64,000 nucleotides of DNA from CAWEYO01 sp963813315 (GTDB taxonomy: Bacteria; Pseudomonadota; Alphaproteobacteria; Rhizobiales; Rhizobiaceae), in contig CAWEYO010000027.1 of NCBI GenBank assembly GCA_963813315.1, positions 1 to 64,000 of the forward strand, given 5' to 3'. Position numbers and translations under genes: made by a program. Position 1 is the stretch's first letter, and each line of letters starts with the position of its first letter. The notes below the pieces were generated by a model. It worked only from the letters and a program-made list of their open reading frames with translations. It was not told the DNA's origin and searched no databases. This document shows positions 46,838 to 55,612 of this stretch, piece by piece.

Positions 46838-47254
46838 GCAATCTGGTGAGGGGCGGGGTGGATTTCCAGGGGACCGGCACGATAGAACGAGATGACTTTT
46901 CTTGAATTGCCATCACGCTCCAACTTTTAGTTTTGCGCATGATCCGAAAAAAATTCGATGCTCCAAACCTGGGGGACGCAAGCCATGATCCGCGTGCTAG
47001 AGCATGATCCCGAAAAGGGCGTAGTGGTTTTCGGAAAAGATCATGCGAGAACCAGAGAGCATGATCCCGAAAAGTGCGCAGTGGTTTTCGGAAAAGATCA
47101 TGCGAAAATCAAAGAGTTAGAGCGCGGTGACTTGGAAACTCCGGAAGAAACCATCGCGCTCTAGAGCAAACCCAGGAAAAGGCAGCGCAAGGCACGTGCC
47201 ATCGCCCTTTGAGGGCTGAAATTCGCAGCGCGTCATGCGCCAGAGGCGTGGTCC
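46838..47254. other. Intergenic region with tandem family C hairpins
   Basis: About 415 bp between the response regulator and the cNMP-binding gene, largely filled by family C hairpins (listed separately) and a partial copy near 46930-46960. A short reading frame across it is translated repeat, not a gene. Confidence 0.6.
46998..47103. repeat. Hairpin repeat family C, two tandem copies
   Basis: Copies at 46998-47046 and 47056-47103. Each reads GCATGATCCCGAAAA...TTTTCGG...GATCATGC, a hairpin of about 46 nt. The first begins TAGAGCATGATC, matching the TAGAGCAT start of the IS630 left end and of family B. Confidence 0.9.
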
Positions 47255-47707
47255 ATGTCGCTGGATGACGATATCCGGGTGCTGACCGGCGTGGACCTGT
47301 TTGACGGGTTCACGCTGGAGCAGCTTCGCTTGCTGGCCTTCGGCGCGGAAAACACGCGTCTGCCAGCCGGCAAGGAACTCTATCAGGAAGGCGCGCCTGC
47401 CGACGGCGCCTATGTGGTGGCGCGGGGCCAGATAAGTCTTTATCGCGAGCGCGAAGGCGCGCGCGCGATCATCGCTACCGTCGGGCCGGGCTCGCTGCTC
47501 GGTGAGTTCGCGCTGATCTCCGATACGCAACGCCTGACAAGCGCGTGCGCGGAGACCGACGCCGAAGTCCTGCGTCTCAATCGCAAGCTGTTCCGCCGCA
47601 TCCTTGAAGAGTATCCCGATGTGGCGATCGCGCTCCACCGTCGCGTAGCCAACGACCTGCAGACGCTGATCAGCCGAATCGAGAGCCTGGCGCCGAAGTT
47701 CTCATAG
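47255..47707 (+). CDS. Cyclic-nucleotide-binding (CRP-like sensor) domain protein
   Basis: A 150-residue single cNMP-binding beta-roll without a DNA-binding domain. Visible segments: LPAGKELYQEGAPADGAYVV, GQISLYRE, VGPGSLLGEFALISDTQRLT (phosphate-binding cassette, with Arg-Leu-Thr in place of the classical Arg-x-A) and a C-terminal helix FRRILEEYPDVAIALHRRVA. The altered cassette leaves ligand binding uncertain. It follows the OtpR/CenR-like gene, an order I believe is conserved in Brucella and relatives. Confidence 0.85.
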   Translation: MSLDDDIRVLTGVDLFDGFTLEQLRLLAFGAENTRLPAGKELYQEGAPADGAYVVARGQISLYREREGARAIIATVGPGSLLGEFALISDTQRLTSACAETDAEVLRLNRKLFRRILEEYPDVAIALHRRVANDLQTLISRIESLAPKFS

Positions 47708-47937
47708 AGTATGCGCGGCCTCGTCGTATCCCTGCCGGAGTGCGCAGATTCAACGACATACGGCGTCCTTTGCGCGTCCGAAAGGACGCTGCCGCCAATC
47801 GCTGTCGCTTGCGATTGGCCGAAGCCTCCCCGCATCGTCATCCTCGGGCTTGAGCCCCTAGGACCCATGCCGGAACGCTCATCGTGGGTGAGGCGGTCGA
47901 GAATCTGGAACGCCGCGCGTGCCTTCATTTTCAGGCA

Positions 47938-47990
47938 TGGATCCCAGGGTCTGCCCCTTCGCTGCGCTTCGGCTCCGCCCTGGGATGACG
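47938..47990. repeat. Palindromic intergenic element
   Basis: ATCCCAGGG...CCCTGGGATGACGAG forms a hairpin upstream of the xthA end, with a GCTGCGCTTCGGC core. The sequence before it (CGTCATCCTCGG, 47838 on) is the reverse complement of its right end, giving a second, larger pairing. Confidence 0.6.
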
Positions 47991-47998
47991 AGAGAGAG

Positions 47999-48805
47999 TC
48001 AATCATACGCAAATCGGGCGATCACCGGCACATGATCCGAGGGGCGGTCCCAGCCACGCGCGCTGCGCAGGACTTCGATGTCAAGAAGGTCGCTGACGAC
48101 ATTTTTCGACGACCAGACATGATCAAGCCGCCGGCCTCGATCGGAAAGCTCCCAGTTTGCCGCGCGGTAGCTCCACCACGTATAGATCTTGTGGTCGGCG
48201 GGAACGAGGTGCCGCATCAGGTCGATCCAGTCGCCAGCCTTGCGCATCGCCTCGAAGCTTGTCGTTTCGACGGGTGTGTGGCTGACCACCTTCAAGAGCT
48301 GCCTGTGCGACCAGACATCATTTTCAAGCGGGGCTATGTTGAGATCGCCAACCAGGATGGACGCGCAACTGTCGCTCCACTCGGCGCGAATCCCGTTCAT
48401 TTCGCGGACGAAGTCGAGCTTGTGGCGGAATTTCCAGTTGATCTCGGGATCGGGCTCGTCCCCTCCCGCCGGCACGTAGACGTTGTGGAGGAGAAGCGAC
48501 TTGGCGCCGGCGGCAAGCCGGGTCGAAATATGCCGGCAATCCTCCATGTCGCAGAACCGCCGCCGCTCGATGATTTCCAGCGGACGCCGGGATATCGTGG
48601 CAACTCCGTGATAGCCCTTTTGCCCACTGATCGCGATGTGCTCGTAGCCGAGTTCCTCGAAGGCTGCCCGTGGAAACAGGTCGTCGGGGCATTTGGTCTC
48701 CTGCAGGCACAGGACGTCAGGAGCATATTCGGTCAGAAAATGTGCTACGAGCGGCAGCCTCAACCGCACGGAGTTGATGTTCCAGGTGGCAATGGAGAAA
48801 GGCAT
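47999..48805 (-). CDS. xthA: Exodeoxyribonuclease III
   Basis: A 268-residue Mg-dependent AP endonuclease/3' exonuclease of base-excision repair, EEP fold. It has the family blocks IATWNINSVRLRLP, LCLQETKCPDD (catalytic Glu), GYHGVATISRR, NVYVPAGGDEPD, VGDLNIAPLENDVW (Asp/Asn), YTWWSYR and the C-terminal SDHVPVIARF (Asp-His). Full length with an intact frame. Confidence 0.95.
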   Translation of the reverse strand: MPFSIATWNINSVRLRLPLVAHFLTEYAPDVLCLQETKCPDDLFPRAAFEELGYEHIAISGQKGYHGVATISRRPLEIIERRRFCDMEDCRHISTRLAAGAKSLLLHNVYVPAGGDEPDPEINWKFRHKLDFVREMNGIRAEWSDSCASILVGDLNIAPLENDVWSHRQLLKVVSHTPVETTSFEAMRKAGDWIDLMRHLVPADHKIYTWWSYRAANWELSDRGRRLDHVWSSKNVVSDLLDIEVLRSARGWDRPSDHVPVIARFAYD

Positions 48806-48949
48806 TCAGGTTCGGGTATCCGGGAGGAATCGCGCGGGAAACCTGCCAGCCCAGGATGCCGATGGCAAGGTCTGCGATATTCCATCTCCTACCTACGGCC
48901 ACTCCCCAGCCAGGAGGGAGAGACACGCCCTCCCCGCGAGCGTGACAGA

Positions 48950-49639
48950 TCAGCGGTTCGTGTTCTTCTTGTTGACCTCGTAGTTGCGCTTGTAGTCGAT
49001 CTTGAACAGGCTGGCGTCGAGCTGCACGCCCTCCTTGACGTTGTCGATCAGCACAGTCGTGTTCTTGCCCTGGGCGTCGGTGATCGTCCACTGCCGCAAA
49101 TCGTAGGTTTTGGTATCGAACATCAGGGTAATCCAGGAATTGCCGAACACCGATCTGTCGGCAAGCTGTATAGTGATGACGTCGGGGGCTTCCTTGACGT
49201 TTTTCACGCGGGTGCCGTTAAGGTCGATCCGGTCGTCAAGCAGCAGCTTGAGCGGTGTCTTCGACAGCGGATAGAGATCGGAAGTGTTCAGCTTCTTGTT
49301 GTCAATCACCACCGACCGGCCGTCCGAAATGACCCGGTAGGCCGAAGGCGCCTCATAGTTGAAGCGCACCTTGCCCGGGCGTTCGATGAAGAATTTGCCG
49401 CCGGTCTGTTCGCCGCGCGGTCCGAATTGAACGAAGTCGCCGCTCATCGTGCGAATGCTCGAGAAGTGGTCGGCGATTTTCTGGGCGGCTTCCGATGCAG
49501 CTTGCGCCTTTGCCGCAGGCTGGAGGGCGAAAAGCGCTGCGCCGAGAACTACGGTGCCGAGCACCGCTGAACCGAGGCGAAGCAGCTTGCGCCGAGCGAC
49601 GCTGAAACGCGTGGATGTGCCTGAGATATGGTCTTTCAT
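48950..49639 (-). CDS. lolA: Outer-membrane lipoprotein carrier protein LolA
   Basis: A 229-residue periplasmic chaperone that takes lipoproteins from LolCDE to the outer membrane. The start is ATG 49639 (MKDHISGTSTRFSVARRKLL); the upstream open frame has no family character. A Tat-like double Arg and a hydrophobic core (SAVLGTVVLGAALFAL) are followed by AKAQA. Mature part: FSSIRTMSGDFVQFGPRGEQ, GGKFFIERPGKVRFNYEAPS, SWITLMFDTKTYDLRQW. The GGKF-x-ERPGKxRF-Y pattern is diagnostic. It lies next to ftsK, as in other Rhizobiales. Confidence 0.9.
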   Translation of the reverse strand: MKDHISGTSTRFSVARRKLLRLGSAVLGTVVLGAALFALQPAAKAQAASEAAQKIADHFSSIRTMSGDFVQFGPRGEQTGGKFFIERPGKVRFNYEAPSAYRVISDGRSVVIDNKKLNTSDLYPLSKTPLKLLLDDRIDLNGTRVKNVKEAPDVITIQLADRSVFGNSWITLMFDTKTYDLRQWTITDAQGKNTTVLIDNVKEGVQLDASLFKIDYKRNYEVNKKNTNR

Positions 49640-49761
49640 GCCGGTTGCTCCGGATAGATGTGTTTCGATGGGATATGACCGTTTAGTTGGGCTTAAGTTT
49701 GGCGTCGGCAAGAGGAACCTAATTCAGGGCCTGACCGCAATATTCGTCAGCACGCGGGCTC

Positions 49762-52347
49762 TCAGAATTTGTCATCCTCGGTCGGCACGAGAATCTCGCG
49801 CTTGCCGGCATGATTGGCAGGCCCGACGATACCATCCTTCTCCATCCTTTCGATGATCGAGGCAGCGCGGTTGTAACCGATTCCGAGCCTGCGCTGGATG
49901 TAGCTGGTCGAAGCCTTGCCATCGCGCAGCACGATAGCAACCGCCTGGTCGTACGGATCGTCGGAATCTTCGAAATTGCCTGCTGCGCCGCCGCGGTTTC
50001 CACCCCCCGCATCGGACGAATCGTCGTCCTCGCCATCGTCCTCGGTAATCGCGTCGAGATATTCCGGCGCGCCCTGTAGCTTCAGGTGGGCAACGATCTT
50101 CTCGACCTCATCGTCCGATACGAAGGGCCCGTGAACGCGCTGTATGCGGCCGCCGCCTGCCATGTAGAGCATGTCGCCCATGCCAAGGAGCTGTTCCGCC
50201 CCCTGCTCGCCGAGAATGGTGCGGCTGTCAATCTTGGAGGTGACCTGGAACGAGATGCGGGTCGGGAAATTCGCCTTGATGGTGCCCGTGATGACGTCGA
50301 CCGACGGCCGCTGAGTGGCCATGATGACGTGGATCCCCGCCGCGCGCGCCATCTGCGCCAGCCTCTGAACCGCGCCTTCGATGTCCTTTCCCGCAACCAT
50401 CATGAGATCGGCCATTTCGTCGATGATAACCACGATGAACGGCATCGGCTCCAGGTCGAGATCCTCGGTTTCGTAGATCGCTTCGCCGGTCTGCCGGTCG
50501 AAGCCCGTCTGCACGGTGCGCGAGATGCGTTCGCCCTTTTCCTCTGCCTGCGCAATTCGCTGATTGAACCCCTCGATGTTGCGTACGCCGACCTTGGACA
50601 TTTTGCGGTAGCGGTCCTCCATCTCCCGCACCGTCCATTTCAGTGCCACGACCGCCTTCTTGGGGTCCGTGACGACTGGCGTCAGCAGATGTGGGATGCC
50701 GTCATAGACGGACAGCTCCAGCATTTTCGGGTCGATCATGATGAGCCGGCATTCCAACGGCGTCATCCGGTACAGGAGCGACAGGATCATGGTGTTGATC
50801 GCGACAGACTTGCCCGACCCAGTCGTACCGGCGACCAGCACGTGCGGCATTTTCGCGATGTCGGCGATGACTGCTTCGCCGTTGATGGTCTTGCCGAGCG
50901 CCAGTGCAAGCCTGGCCTTGGTCGTCTCGAAATCGCGGCTTGCAAGAATCTCGCGGAGATAGACCGTTTCACGTCTGGCATTCGGCAGTTCGATGCCGAT
51001 CGCGTTGCGGCCCGGCACCACCGCGACGCGGCAGGCAATCGCGCTCATCGAGCGGGCGATGTCATCCGCCAGGCCTATGACCCGCGACGACTTTATGCCC
51101 GGCGCGGGCTCAAGTTCGTAAAGCGTCACCACCGGTCCTGGCCGCACATGAATGATTTCGCCTTTGACCCCAAAGTCGTCCAGGACGCCTTCGAGGAGGC
51201 GGGCATTCTGTTCGAGCGCGTCCTTCGACATTGTAGCGTCGCGCACCACGCTCCTGGGTTCCGCCAGGAAGTGCAGCGACGGCATCTCGAACTCGCTCCC
51301 GCGGACCACGGACGTCTGCGTTTCGCGCTGAACGCGGGCGCCGGGCGCAGGCCGCGGCGCGGGCGACGCGACGCGGGCGCCCGGACTGCCACCGGAGGGT
51401 GCCAGGCGGCGAGCCATTTCGGTCGCCGGCAGGATGTCGCCGTCGAGGTCCTCTTCGAACTCGTCGTCGCCTATCTGGAGCACGGGCTCGCGCACGCCTG
51501 GCCGCGGCGCGAACTCCGGCTCGATCCGGGAATTGGTCGCGCGGGAGGATGCCCAGGCGCGCCGCGTCGCAACCGGAAATTCGAGATCTTCGATGTCGTG
51601 GGTATCCCGAAATTGCCGGCGCGCCGCCAACCTGCGGCGCAGGAAGCCTCTTGCCGACAACCACCAATGGGTGATGGCTCCAAGAGCCAGAATGCCTTCG
51701 CTGTCCTCGTCGTCATCGGCGATGGGATCGGCTTCTTTCTGCCCCTTGCGTCCTATCGTTGCCGATTGCCCGAATCCGCTTCGGCGAGCGAGCAGTCCGG
51801 CCCCATAGGCGTAGAGCCAGAGCGCCGGCCCGGCAAAAAGGGCGGCGAGGATGGTCGCCAGGAGCCCGGCCGGATATTGGCCGGTCGCAAGGGCGGGGAT
51901 CCTCAGTACCATGTCACCGAAAACGCCGCCAAGGCCGCTCGGCAGTGGCCACGTCTGCGGCGGCGTGAGGCAACCGGCGATCGCCGCGCCAAGCAAGGCG
52001 GCGGCGAACCACGCGCCCGCCCGCCTGGCCATTCGGTCGATCCCACGCACGGTAAACAGAAGAAAACCCCAGATCACCGCGGGAGCCAGGGCCGCCACTG
52101 ACGAAAGGCCGAAGAATTGCATCGCCAGATCGGAAAATACGGCGCCCGCATAGCCCATGGCATTTGTCACGGGATTGGCTGTGGCGTGGCTGAAACTCGG
52201 ATCCGCAACATTCCAAGTGGCGAGGCTTGCAAGACCGAATCCCACCAGCAGGAACAGTGCTGCGCCAATGGCACGTCCGACTTGGCGGCGCGCGAAGGCT
52301 TGCAGGCCGTGATCCGTCTCATCGAGCGCAAGCTGAGCTGAACGCAT
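49762..52347 (-). CDS. ftsK: DNA translocase FtsK/SpoIIIE
   Basis: An 861-residue septal DNA pump that clears the chromosome dimer region. Four membrane helices lie in residues about 25-190, a linker follows to about 360, then the motor with the Walker A motif GTTGSGKSVAINTM and Walker B in FIVVIIDEMADLMMV. The C-terminal gamma winged helix (YIQRRLGIGYNRAASIIERM) reads KOPS-like sequences. The frame is intact. The start is ATG 52347 (MRSAQLALDETDHGLQAF). It is transcribed towards lolA. Confidence 0.95.
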   Translation of the reverse strand: MRSAQLALDETDHGLQAFARRQVGRAIGAALFLLVGFGLASLATWNVADPSFSHATANPVTNAMGYAGAVFSDLAMQFFGLSSVAALAPAVIWGFLLFTVRGIDRMARRAGAWFAAALLGAAIAGCLTPPQTWPLPSGLGGVFGDMVLRIPALATGQYPAGLLATILAALFAGPALWLYAYGAGLLARRSGFGQSATIGRKGQKEADPIADDDEDSEGILALGAITHWWLSARGFLRRRLAARRQFRDTHDIEDLEFPVATRRAWASSRATNSRIEPEFAPRPGVREPVLQIGDDEFEEDLDGDILPATEMARRLAPSGGSPGARVASPAPRPAPGARVQRETQTSVVRGSEFEMPSLHFLAEPRSVVRDATMSKDALEQNARLLEGVLDDFGVKGEIIHVRPGPVVTLYELEPAPGIKSSRVIGLADDIARSMSAIACRVAVVPGRNAIGIELPNARRETVYLREILASRDFETTKARLALALGKTINGEAVIADIAKMPHVLVAGTTGSGKSVAINTMILSLLYRMTPLECRLIMIDPKMLELSVYDGIPHLLTPVVTDPKKAVVALKWTVREMEDRYRKMSKVGVRNIEGFNQRIAQAEEKGERISRTVQTGFDRQTGEAIYETEDLDLEPMPFIVVIIDEMADLMMVAGKDIEGAVQRLAQMARAAGIHVIMATQRPSVDVITGTIKANFPTRISFQVTSKIDSRTILGEQGAEQLLGMGDMLYMAGGGRIQRVHGPFVSDDEVEKIVAHLKLQGAPEYLDAITEDDGEDDDSSDAGGGNRGGAAGNFEDSDDPYDQAVAIVLRDGKASTSYIQRRLGIGYNRAASIIERMEKDGIVGPANHAGKREILVPTEDDKF

Positions 52348-52477
52348 GCGTAGTACCCCGTGATTGCCCGATGCCTGAGCGCAATCCGGCAGATTCGCCT
52401 TTCACACTATCGGGAGGAAGGTAAAGGCAGCATTAACCATGGCAATTTCGGAGGCCAGCGCCACGCCGGTACTGCGG

Positions 52478-52504
52478 AAAAAAGAACCCGGCCGGAGCCG
52501 GGTT
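52478..52504 (-). terminator. Rho-independent terminator of glnK-amtB
   Basis: Read on the minus strand: AACCCGGC-TCCG-GCCGGGTT followed by C and TTTTTT. The stem is perfect (8 bp). It lies about 150 bp past the amtB stop because a family A element sits between them. Confidence 0.8.
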
Positions 52505-52609
52505 AATGCATGTCGCCCAAAAGTGCGCAGCGGTTTTGGGATAACGACACGCACAAAAACAATAGCCTAAAGCGCATCGCATGAATCCGTTTCGCCGCGA
52601 TGCGCTTTA
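52504..52609 (-). repeat. Hairpin repeat family A, copy 4
   Basis: Starts TAATGCATGTCGCCC and ends GATGCGCTTTA, both hairpins present. It separates amtB from its terminator; its first base is the last base of the terminator stem. Confidence 0.95.
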
Positions 52610-52657
52610 GGTGTGACGGGAAGAGCGTCGCCGTTTGCAAACTCCGCCGGTGCGGGA

Positions 52658-54073
52658 TCAGTTGTAGGCCCGTTCACCATGGGAGGTGATATCGAGCCCT
52701 TCACGCTCTGCCGCTTCGGTGAGGCGAAGCCCCATGACCGCCTTGACGATGAGAAGGGCGACGAACGACACGACTCCTGACCAGACGACCGCCACGACGA
52801 CGGCTGTGAGCTGGATGAAGAATTGGCTTCCCGCCGAGTAGGCTTCCGCGCCAGGACCGAAGCCGCCGAGCGCAGGTGACGCCACGATCGCCGTGCCCAG
52901 CGCGCCGACCATGCCGCCGACGCCGTGAACGCCGAATACGTCGAGCGAGTCGTCATATTTCAGCATCGGCTTCAGCGAAATGACCGCCCACAGGCAGACC
53001 ACCCCGGCGACGGCACCGAGAAAGATCGCGCCCATCGTTCCGGCAAGCCCAGCTGCGGGCGTGATGGCGACGAGACCGGCCACTGCGCCCGATGCCGCGC
53101 CGAGCAGGCTGGCATGGCCGCGGACGATCCTCTCGGCGGCCGACCATGCAAGCGCGGCTGCGGCTGTGGCTGTGATAGTGTTGAGCAGGGCCTGGGCGGT
53201 GAGGCCATTGGCTTCAAGGTTGGACCCTGCATTGAAGCCGAACCAGCCGACCCACAGCAGGCATGCGCCGATCAGCGTGAAAGTCAGGTTATGCGGCGCC
53301 ATGTTCTCCTTCATGAAACCGACACGCGGACCCACCACGATTGCGGCCACCAGACCGGCGATGCCGGCATTGATGTGAACGACCGTGCCGCCCGCGAAAT
53401 CAAGTGCGCCGATGCCGAACAGATAGCCGGACGGAGCGGATGCGGCACTCGGGCCGCCCCACCACCAGACCATGTGGGCGATGGGCAGATAGGAGAACGT
53501 GAACCAGAGCGCCAGGAAAAACATGACCGAGCCGAACCGCATGCGCTCGGCAACGGCGCCGACGATCAGCGCGGGCGTGATCGCGGCAAAGGTCAGTTGG
53601 AACACGACGAAGGTCAGTTCCGGAATGTACACACCTTGTGTGAAGGTCTCGGCGACCGACGACGGGTTGACGCCAAGGAGGAAAATCTTGCCAAGGCCGC
53701 CGATGAAGGGTGTGAGTGCGGTCGCCTCCTCGGCGGTCCCCGCGCCGCTGAAGGCGAGGGAATAGCCGTAGATCACCCACAGAAGCGCGATCATGCAAAA
53801 GCCGGCCAGAACCTGCATCAGGATCGACAGCATGTTCTTGGCGCGGACAAGTCCGCCGTAAAAGAGCGCCAGGCCGGGGATCGTCATGAGGATGACGAGA
53901 ATGGTCGAGATCAGCATCCAGGCCGTGTCACCCTTGTCCGGGACTGGTGCTGCGGCTGCCGCGGCAGGTGCTGCTTCCTGAGCGAATGCGGCGACCGTCC
54001 CCAATGCGCCGAGAAAAAGTGTGCCCAGAATGGCGGGTCGCGCCAATTGCGCAATGTTCATTGGAATTTTCAT
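52658..54073 (-). CDS. amtB: Ammonium transporter
   Basis: A 471-residue Amt/MEP/Rh channel with about 11 membrane helices and a cleavable N-terminal signal (MKIPMNIAQLARPAILGTLF, then an Ala/Pro segment). The start is ATG 54073. Family landmarks: DTAWMLISTILVILMTIPGL, FYGGLVRAKN, WFTFSYLPIAHMVWWWGGP (first pore His) and DFAGGTVVHINAGIAGLVAA (second pore His region), then VFGVHGVGGMVGALGTAI. The glnK gene ends 29 bp upstream in the same unit; GlnK blocks the channel under nitrogen excess. Confidence 0.97.
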   Translation of the reverse strand: MKIPMNIAQLARPAILGTLFLGALGTVAAFAQEAAPAAAAAAPVPDKGDTAWMLISTILVILMTIPGLALFYGGLVRAKNMLSILMQVLAGFCMIALLWVIYGYSLAFSGAGTAEEATALTPFIGGLGKIFLLGVNPSSVAETFTQGVYIPELTFVVFQLTFAAITPALIVGAVAERMRFGSVMFFLALWFTFSYLPIAHMVWWWGGPSAASAPSGYLFGIGALDFAGGTVVHINAGIAGLVAAIVVGPRVGFMKENMAPHNLTFTLIGACLLWVGWFGFNAGSNLEANGLTAQALLNTITATAAAALAWSAAERIVRGHASLLGAASGAVAGLVAITPAAGLAGTMGAIFLGAVAGVVCLWAVISLKPMLKYDDSLDVFGVHGVGGMVGALGTAIVASPALGGFGPGAEAYSAGSQFFIQLTAVVVAVVWSGVVSFVALLIVKAVMGLRLTEAAEREGLDITSHGERAYN

Positions 54074-54102
54074 CGATTTCTCCACGACCATAAAATGGCG
54101 GC

Positions 54103-54441
54103 TCAAAGCGCGTCTGTGTCTGTTTCGCCGGTGCGGATGCGCACGGCCTGATCGATGCTGAAGACGAAGATCTTGCCATCGCCGATCTGGCCGGTTTTGG
54201 CGGCGACCGCGATGGCGTCCACAGCCTTGTCGACCATGTCCGCGCTGACGGCGACCTCGATCTTGATCTTGGGCAGGAAGCTGACGGCATATTCGGCGCC
54301 GCGATAGATTTCCGTATGTCCCTTCTGACGCCCGTAGCCTTTAACTTCGGTGACAGTCAGGCCCTGAACACCGACGACGGTCAGCGCTTCGCGGACCTCG
54401 TCGAGCTTGAACGGCTTGATGATTGCCATCACGATTTTCAT
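54103..54441 (-). CDS. glnK: Nitrogen regulatory protein PII (GlnK)
   Basis: A 112-residue trimeric PII signal protein. The start is ATG 54441 (MKIVMAIIKPFKLDEVREAL). The T loop has the uridylylation site Tyr51 in YRGAEYAVSFLPKIK; the signature VSADMVDKAVDAI and the C-terminal signature TGQIGDGKIFVFSIDQAVRI are complete. First gene of glnK-amtB, with a sigma-54-type promoter 77 bp upstream of the start. Confidence 0.97.
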   Translation of the reverse strand: MKIVMAIIKPFKLDEVREALTVVGVQGLTVTEVKGYGRQKGHTEIYRGAEYAVSFLPKIKIEVAVSADMVDKAVDAIAVAAKTGQIGDGKIFVFSIDQAVRIRTGETDTDAL

Positions 54442-54517
54442 AAGGTCACCCATTGCTTGCGGTCCCTCGCATTGCGGCCCTCCGGAAGCACCTACGACCG
54501 GAGAGCGTCAACGGTTA

Positions 54518-54533
54518 TTCAAACTCCGTGCCA
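54518..54533 (-). promoter_or_regulatory. Sigma-54 (RpoN) promoter of glnK-amtB
   Basis: On the minus strand TGGCACG-GAGT-TTGAA fits the -24/-12 consensus TGGCACG-N4-TTGCA with one mismatch (TTGA for TTGC). It lies 77 bp before the glnK ATG. NtrC-activated sigma-54 control of glnK-amtB is the known rule in Proteobacteria. Confidence 0.75.
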
Positions 54534-54651
54534 ATTCGTGCGGCCGGTGTCAAACCATTGGGAATAAAGGAAAAGACCGGTTGGGCGGGCTTACCTGTTA
54601 GCAGGTGCAGCATAGACATTGATTAAAAAATAGGCAAAACCCAAAAATTGC

Positions 54652-55524
54652 CTACTCTGTAAGCTTTGTCCGCAGCCGGATCAGGCCTTCCTGCGCCACC
54701 GAGGCTATGAGCGTGCCGTCCTCACCATAGAGCGAGCCGCGTGTGAATCCGCGCGAACCCGATGAAGAAGGGGTGTCTTGCGTATAGAGCAGCCAGCCGT
54801 CAAGCGGATGCGGCCGGTGAAACCACATCGCATGATCAAGGCTTGCCACCTGCAGGTCCGGGTCGAACACCGCACGCCCGTGCGGGAACGTCGACGTGTC
54901 GAGAAGCGTCATGTCGGAAAGGTACGCGAGCACGGCGCTCTGCATCGAACGGTCGGCCGGCACCGGCCCGGTCGTCCGAATCCAGATGTTCTGCTGCGGA
55001 GGCAGTTTTGCCCGACTTGTGTAGTGTTCCAGCGTCACAGGCCTGATTTCGAGCGGGCGCTCCTGCGCCCAGAAGCGGCGGATGATCTCCGGTACATTGG
55101 TCGTGTTCTCGAGGAGTTCCCGCTGGGTCTTCAATCTCTCAGGCGGCGGCACATCCTTCGGCATCGGGATCTGATGCTCCAATCCCTTCTCATCGACCTG
55201 GAACGACGACTCCAGCGAGAATATGGCGTGGCCATGCTGTATCGCCGTCACGCGGCGCGTCGTGAAGCTGCCGCCGTCGCGCAGTCGTTCGACCTGGTAG
55301 ATGATCGGCACGGTCGAGTCGCCCGGCCGCATGAAATAAGCGTGCAAGGAATGAACATGCCGTTCCGGATCGACCGTGCGCTGCGCGGCAACCAGAGCCT
55401 GGCCGATCACCTGACCGCCGAAGACCCGTTGCCAGCTCACTTTGGGGCTGCGACCACGATACAGGTTGTGTTCCAGCTTTTCCAGGTCGAGTATGCTCAG
55501 GAGTTCCTGCATGGCCGCCGACAT
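54652..55524 (-). CDS. tesB: Acyl-CoA thioesterase II
   Basis: A 290-residue double hot-dog thioesterase that hydrolyses medium- to long-chain acyl-CoA. The start is ATG 55524 (MSAAMQELLSILDLEKLEHN); an upstream in-frame ATG at 55581 is possible but overlaps the divergent gene's leader. Conserved: FGGQVIGQALVAAQRTV, HSLHAYFMRPGD, SLDHAMWFHRPHPLDGWLLY (active-site Asp) and SRGFTRGSLYGEDGTLIAS. It ends right at the promoter side of glnK and is divergent from the UbiH-type gene. Confidence 0.95.
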   Translation of the reverse strand: MSAAMQELLSILDLEKLEHNLYRGRSPKVSWQRVFGGQVIGQALVAAQRTVDPERHVHSLHAYFMRPGDSTVPIIYQVERLRDGGSFTTRRVTAIQHGHAIFSLESSFQVDEKGLEHQIPMPKDVPPPERLKTQRELLENTTNVPEIIRRFWAQERPLEIRPVTLEHYTSRAKLPPQQNIWIRTTGPVPADRSMQSAVLAYLSDMTLLDTSTFPHGRAVFDPDLQVASLDHAMWFHRPHPLDGWLLYTQDTPSSSGSRGFTRGSLYGEDGTLIASVAQEGLIRLRTKLTE

Positions 55525-55612
55525 GATTTCGAGCCTTTCCTGAAATGGGCCTGCCGGTTTGCAACAGGAAGGCTCCGCCAAGTCAAGCGGCGGCAGCCAA
55601 AGGATGACGCCA

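Noticed and set aside
46958..47164. 68-codon frame with repeated EHDPEK-VVFGKDHA
   Set aside because: It is translated family C hairpin repeat; no ribosome site or homologous protein character.
50086..52101. Plus-strand frame of 671 codons opposite ftsK
   Set aside because: High-GC antisense shadow; ftsK is unmistakable on the other strand.
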